Assembly (NCBI RefSeq): GCF_000005505.3
Contig: NC_016134.3
Span: forward strand, 11,948,624-12,012,623
Length of the DNA: 64,000 bases
Source of the DNA: Brachypodium distachyon
Taxonomy: Eukaryota > Streptophyta > Magnoliopsida > Poales > Poaceae
Direction of reading: 5' to 3'
The position numbers and the translations under genes were made by a program. The notes beneath the pieces were generated by a model that saw only the letters and a program-made list of their open reading frames with translations, did no database searches and was not told the DNA's origin. Positions 58,281-64,000 of this stretch are shown here, one piece after another (the stretch's first letter is position 1; each line of letters begins with the position of its first letter).

Positions 58281-61200
58281 ATGCCGGCGGCCACGGCGAG
58301 CGGCGGCGGCGCGCGGGCGGAGGAGGCAGCCGCGTCGTCTTCCTCCGCGCCTTCCTGCGTGGGTATGAGGCCGGAGGAGCTCGCGGCGAGGCTGGCCGCG
58401 GCTGGGGGACCCGGCGCGGCGGCCGGCGACGGAGGCGGGGCCGGAGGAGAGGAAGGGGAGCAGGAGCGAGTGCTCGCGCTGCGCGAGATCAAGAACCAGA
58501 TCATCGGGAACCGGACCAAGAAGCTCCTCTACCTCCGCCTCGGCGCCGTGCCGGCGGTCGTCGCGGCGCTGGCCGAGCCCGGCGCGTCCCCGGCCGCGCT
58601 CGTGCAGGCGGCGGCCGCGGCGGGGAGCTTCGCGTGCGGCGTCGACGACGGCGCGCGCGCCGTGCTGGACGCTGGCGCCGCGGGGCACCTCACGCGGCTC
58701 CTCGCCCACCCTGACGAGAAGGTAGGGTCTGCCCCCCGTTCGCTCGCTAGCTTGTTGCTTGTTTGCGTGGATGCGTGCTTCTGATTGTTTTGGGGGCTCA
58801 AGGAATGTTCCGTGTAGAGAAATTTGTTTTTTCTCTTGGATTTGTTGCTCAATTGGGGAAAAAATATCTGTTGCGTAGAGAAGTGCTGGCGGAAATTAGA
58901 AGGCGGCAAAGCCAGTAACCGCTTGTCCATGTGCTGTAGATGGGAAGAACCAGTGGTGAGTAATTGTTTCTGTGAGAGTAAGTATTTACATGGGTGAATG
59001 ATTTTACCTTACCTTTGGTATCCCTAATTGGGTGACTTGTAGTGAGGAGTGCATGGTAACTTACTTTTTAGCCTTTTAGGGCGTCGAGAAGAGTGCCTGG
59101 CAAATCAGTGTATTTGCAGCAAGGGTTTTGAGCTGAGTGAGAATATGGTAATACATTGTGGTAATTTGATAGTTGCCTTGTGAATTTGTGAAAAGTACTT
59201 TGGATTAGGGGGGTCATCATTAAAGCTTTATGCTTGGAATGAGGAGAATTATTTGAGCTAAACTATTGGGGAATACATTGGTTTAGTTAAGGGGAGAGGT
59301 ACTATTGGTGGTTGTCATTTCTTTCTCTTCCCTGGGTCCTTTTCATTTATCATTTTTGGTTTAAATAGTGAATATATTGTTTATTTATGCTTCAAATGTG
59401 GAGAGTTTGGTAGTAGGTCAATGGTTAGGTGTGGTGGTGGCAATAAATGTGCTGGAAAGTTGTCTTTTGTGTTGGGTTCATGATGAATTCGTTTGATAAA
59501 CTGAATCAGCTTTTTTGCATGAAATAATTGGTGATGGTGAAACTGTAGCTGATGTCATATGCTTGAGCTAAGATTTTGGCAATTAGCATTGGTTTCTTAA
59601 TGTACAGATCTGTGTTGGAATTCCTATTGTTTTGTTGTGAAGTGGGAATTTCTTTGGTTTGCGGGGTAGTATTTGGATTTTGGATGCCCATTTGTACTGA
59701 TCTGTGTCCTGTTGTAATCGTTGCTTGATCTGTGGTCTGATGGACTCTTCTGATCTCGGCCCCAGTTGACACACTCTTGTATTTTTGCTACTTCTGTGCT
59801 TAGTGAAAAGATATGCTAACACCTTGTTTGTACATCCTCTAAAGAAGTGAATTTTAAAGTTGACAGTTTGAGGCCCTTTAGGGCAATAATTCAAAATATC
59901 ATGGACATCAAATCTATGAGCCCATTCAAACTTCTGATCTCTTCCATAGTTCCATTGCACTGAAGGATCCTAATGCGTGAGCCTCTTATGGACAATTCAG
60001 ACTGATAGTTTTTTCTTCCACGTGTATTGGGTCAAAACCCAACTATTCAAGCCTAACTGATTAAATGATCCACAGAGATGTGAATTATTTTAGAGGTGTT
60101 ACATATGCATGCAGCCATTTTTCTATTGGCTTGCCTAGATTGCTGTTTGTGCTTGGTACAGCCTGATTAATAAAGCGGTAACAAACAATGGTGAATGAGA
60201 TGACAAAAGGAAAGCGTAACAAATGACCACTTTGGTAGCTCTCTATTGTCACATCTCAACGTCCTTCACTAACCACTCTGTCGGGCATCAGGACTCATTA
60301 CGGCATGCAAATTTTTCTTCCTTTTTTTTTTTCTGTGAATGCCTAGGAGGAACTAGACATATTTCAGTTCAAAAAAAATCTAGACATATTTAAAAAAGAA
60401 GAAGAAATATGCACTGAACTTGGAGTTGAAGAGGATGCAAACCTATGTGGTGGGGTTGTACAATCACAGCTTCCTGCAAGCCAGTTTTATCTCATGGACT
60501 GTTGTTGTGTTGCTCCTGCTGTTGTGTACTTATACATGAAATTCGTTTATCTGACGTTAATAATCTGAAAATGGTTCTTGTGCATTTATACATGAGATAA
60601 AATTTTCTCCCAAATACATGAAAATTGTCTGTGCAGTTATACATGAGATGGAAAATTTATTAGGCTAGAAAATCCAATTCAACTAGTAATATTATAGGCA
60701 CTACTTTTGACCAACTATCTTGGATCTGATCTTTTCATTTTAATGTTCTCTTTTCGGAATACAAATATGTTATGTAATAAGGGAACTTGTACTTAAGCAT
60801 ATTCTCAGTATATTTTTAATTATGGTCTCATTGCTCCAATGTTGTCTTGGAAACTATATTGCTCTGTAGTCATTAAACTCCATTTGGGAATTCAGTCCAA
60901 GCACCCTGTTTGTAAAAAGGCAGATTAAGCATAGCGTGGTGAAGTGCTGTATCTGATTGTGCCCTTCTTCTTTTTCTGAGTGTTGCCCTTTTTTCTTCTT
61001 CATGTTATAGTGAATAGTTTGGAAGCACTAATACATCTTGGCTAATAATTTGGACTATTCTGATGTTTGCATCCTGATTACAGGTTGTTGATGCATGTGC
61101 ACGTGCTCTCAGAATGATATATCAATCAAAACAAGCTCCAAAGTTTGATGTCAATAATGAGAAAAATATGGACTTTCTTCTTTCCCTTTTGGACAGCAAG

Positions 61201-63781
61201 AACGAAAATGTTACTGAGCTAGCTGCTAATATTATATCACACTCTTGCGATAGCAATACAGAACAATTAGCACTATGTGGTGCTGGAGTTCCACAGAAAC
61301 TTGTTGGTCTTTTTGGAGGTTCTATGAATCTACGGGATGCTTGTTTAGATTCCATGACTGCAATCATTAGAGATAACTGTGATGTTGCTTCAAGATTTGC
61401 ATCAATGGACCATGGAAAATATTTCCGTTCAATAGTTGGGTTAATACATGACCGGAGCCCTCGCACAAGACTGCTTTCTTGTTTGTGCTTGATTGCACTT
61501 GGGCATGCTTCTCCCTGTCATTTTCCGGACAGACAAATCAAAACAAAGTTGATTCTGGTCTTACTTGAGCTCATCGAAGAACCTGGCAATGTAGGAGACG
61601 AGGCTCCGTTGGCATTAACCACCCTGATAAAAGACAGTGTGGAACTGCAGAAACAAGCCTTTTCAACAAATGCTGTTGTGAAGCTTAGCAACCATCTGCT
61701 TGCAAATTCCTTGGAGACAAGGCGGGCAGTGACCATATTGTTTGCTTTAGCCGAACTTTGCTCAAAACAGGAAGAGTCAAGGTCTCAACTTATGTCAGGC
61801 CAGGTATGTGAAGTTTCTGAAGGATAGTACTATTGATTATTGCTGCGGTTACCTTTTGAGTTGTTAATTGAAGTACTGTAGAGTCCTTCTGTTGCTAGTG
61901 TTAACTCCTGATACACACTTATTCCAGGGTCTCCTGGCATTTGGCATGAATTAAGTGCAATATGATTACCCATTGACCCAATATTTTTAAGACTAATGAT
62001 ATATTTCGGTTAATAGGTATCAACCTTAATACTTGACGCGTTGAAGCATGACTGTGCTGATATCCGTGTTGCAGCATGTTCATGTCTGAAGAATATCTCA
62101 AGGTCATCAAAGGTAAGTTGCATGCTTCTTCTGCACATCTTGACCTTTTGTGTTAACCCAAATGATTCAGTTGGTGTTGTTTATTTGCAGGTGCTTAGTG
62201 CAGGCCGCATATCCTGCGATACAGTTATCGCGCCCCTGGTCCAGCTTTTGTATGACTCATCTACTTCAGTCCAGGTAATGTGAATTGTGTAATCTTCACT
62301 GTCATTTTCCTGAGCTGCACCTTTTGTGTAAGTTGCACTGGTCCTGCACTTCCAAGTTCCTTTCTTCTTCCATAGGGCTGGTCATTTGAGTTTGAATTTT
62401 ATATATGTAAAACATGATGTTTAATACATGGAGTGTTAGCTTATCTATTTGCATGCAAATTCTTCCCCCTTTTATGTTTTCTTTTATGAAAGGAGCCCCT
62501 TTGATGTTGTTGTGGCAGTTTTACTTTATTTGCACCCATCAAAGTACCCTAAGAAGTAATAATAGTACTGCAATAGTTGTGCTGTAAAACTACATGATAA
62601 TGTGAATAGTCAATTCTATAAGAAATATTTGTGCCGCCTACCACTTCCTGGTTTCATTGTTGGAACAACTGTTTGGTCACTCTAGTGACACTAATTTGGT
62701 ATCGATTTTCTATCTTATGGTCGTGAAATTGTCTTAAGCCATCAGGAGTTGAGGAGTTGACAGAGTAACTACTATATGTCTCACCTATTCACTTTGTTTG
62801 TCGCAGATTGCTGCCCTTGGTGCTATTTGCAATATTGCTGTGAATTTAACACCGAGGAAATCGGTTCTTCTTCATTCTGGCGTTGTCTCCCAACTTGTTA
62901 ATTTATCGAAGTCAATGGATCCAACATTGAGGCTAAAATCTGTATGGGCTCTTAGGAATATTATGTTCCTTCTGAATCCAAAGGATAAAGACTTCATTCT
63001 GAAGGAACTAACCGTATCTACTCTTTCAAGCCTCATATGCGGTACGTTTAAATGCCCAGATATGATATTAGGCAGCTGCTAAATTAGTTTCACTGCTAAT
63101 TGCGAAATGTTTTGCAGATTCTGAACATTTTGTTCAGGAACAGACCTTGGCTCTAGTGCAAAATCTTCTTGATGGACATGTGGACTCTGTTAACTATGTC
63201 ATCGCTGAAGATGGCATGGTTTTAAACGCTATTTCAAGACAACTGAACAGTGCATCTGCCCCAGGAGTTTGCGTCCAGGTCAGTTTTTCTTATACTACAG
63301 TATACTCAGTTACTTCACTAGGATTTGCTATTTTGAATTTTCCACATGCATTTGTGGATCTTTTGAGGACGGAAAGCATATTCTGACAGAATTGTTTAAT
63401 TTTGTATCACATTTTCTTTTTGATATGTGGATATTATTTAAAAAGAACTCAAATATCATTTTACAATGAATTATTGACATTTCAATTTCTTCTCTTCAGG
63501 GTATGTTGGTGCTTGCAAATATGGCAGCTGGGGATGAATTAAACAAGGAAGCCGTAATGGATGTTATTGTTCCTCACCAAGCAGATCGTATCAAATCATC
63601 TTTTGTGGTTAACTTTCTGCAGAGCAAGGATAAGCAATTGAGAGTTGCAACCTTGTGGTGCATTCTGAACTTGATTTACCCAAAATGTGATACTTCATCT
63701 ACTCGAGTAACCAGACTCCAAAATGTCGGGGTAATTTCACAAGTAAAAGGCATGATGAATGACCCGTGCTTGGATTGCAAG
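58281..63781 (+). CDS. ARMC8/GID5-like armadillo repeat protein (3' end outside the window)
   Basis: Coding exons: 58281-58721, 61084-61803, 62017-62112, 62191-62274, 62807-63041, 63118-63278, 63500-63781. All have GT-AG borders and correct phase, giving 673 residues so far. The last exon ends in a donor, so more follows. After an Ala/Gly/Glu-rich start (residues 1-70), LREIKNQIIGNRTKKLLYL opens the armadillo region. Hydrophobic repeat helices continue through the rest (for example DACLDSMTAIIRDNCD, EAPLALTTLIKD, IRVAACSCLKNISRSSK, LKSVWALRNIMFLLNP). The family member in yeast and animals is the Gid5/ARMC8 subunit of the GID/CTLH E3 ubiquitin ligase, which docks the substrate receptor. The same role in this plant is inferred. 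Exon 1 is very GC-rich, as is common for grass first exons. Intron 1 is 2.4 kb. Confidence 0.88.
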
Positions 63782-64000
63782 GTACTACACTGTTCTTAAA
63801 TAAAGTGGTTTTGAGATAATGCATATTTTCATTGCTGTTTAGCTTTCGATGTTCCATCCATCCTTGCTATTGCTGATTTCATTTAGAGCCTTATCTAGTT
63901 ATCTTAGTTCATTGTTGCCTGCTAATATCTTAGTTCATTAGTTCGTTAATGCTTCGCCGAAACCTCTGCTGCAATTTGGTATCAATATAAGCACCCAAAC

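Noticed and set aside
58034..58709. Minus-strand frames of 161 and 213 codons opposite the first exon of the ARMC8-like gene
   Set aside because: Shadows of the GC-rich first exon. The plus strand has the armadillo motifs, TATA box and valid splice sites.
63269..63469. Frame continuing past the exon ending at 63278
   Set aside because: It reads into an intron. The donor at 63279 and acceptor before 63500 keep the armadillo frame in phase.

Overview
This window is nuclear DNA from a grass (Poaceae), probably a temperate one. The evidence is spliced plant genes with GT-AG introns, many Stowaway and Tourist miniature elements, Copia and Gypsy LTR elements, 5'-truncated LINEs, and a CACTA-like element. 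There is nothing bacterial here: no operons, CRISPR arrays or ribosome binding sites. The species cannot be fixed by eye.

Left half (1-31.1 kb). A Copia LTR remnant (497-769) is followed by a very young 14.2-kb tandem duplication. Its plan is X1-Y-X2-Y'-X3: three copies of a 1.75-kb sequence (898-2662, 15120-16864, 29321-31063) separated by two almost identical 12.5-kb segments. X2 is a hybrid. Left of about 16581 it carries X3's variants, and right of about 16629 it carries X1's. This is the footprint of an unequal homologous crossover between X1 and X3, placed within about 47 bases. Each Y holds a LINE-like retroposon split by a degenerate Copia element, a second 5'-truncated LINE, a CACTA-like element carrying a captured exon, and one small secreted cysteine-rich peptide gene (13480-13791; 27681-27992, minus strand).

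Middle (31.1-39.6 kb). Two diverged relatives of that gene follow: one with a broken 5' end (33419-33679) and one intact (36551-36874). All four share a ten-cysteine framework. The flank of the intact paralogue (37.1-38.7 kb) is homologous to the left part of Y but lacks both LINE insertions, so it preserves the empty target sites. A Gypsy-type solo LTR with a perfect 5-bp target duplication (34345-35152), MITEs and retroposon tails fill the rest.

Right half (41.4-64 kb). Three conserved housekeeping genes could be resolved exon by exon: an FRA10AC1 family gene (41429-48293, minus strand, 11 coding exons, 252 aa); a kelch-type plant guanylate kinase (54140-56764, plus strand, 10 coding exons, 387 aa, first coding exon only the ATG); and an ARMC8/GID5-like armadillo gene (58281-63781, plus strand, continuing past the window). 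Between them lie two PIF/Harbinger-type elements, a Mutator-like element with long inverted termini and a GC-rich interior, and a local tandem repeat array in intron 2 of the FRA10AC1 gene.

The three right-hand genes are unrelated single-copy functions. The left half is a peptide gene cluster that expanded by repeated duplication and unequal recombination. The cysteine-rich peptide family and the crossover record are the parts most worth a second look.
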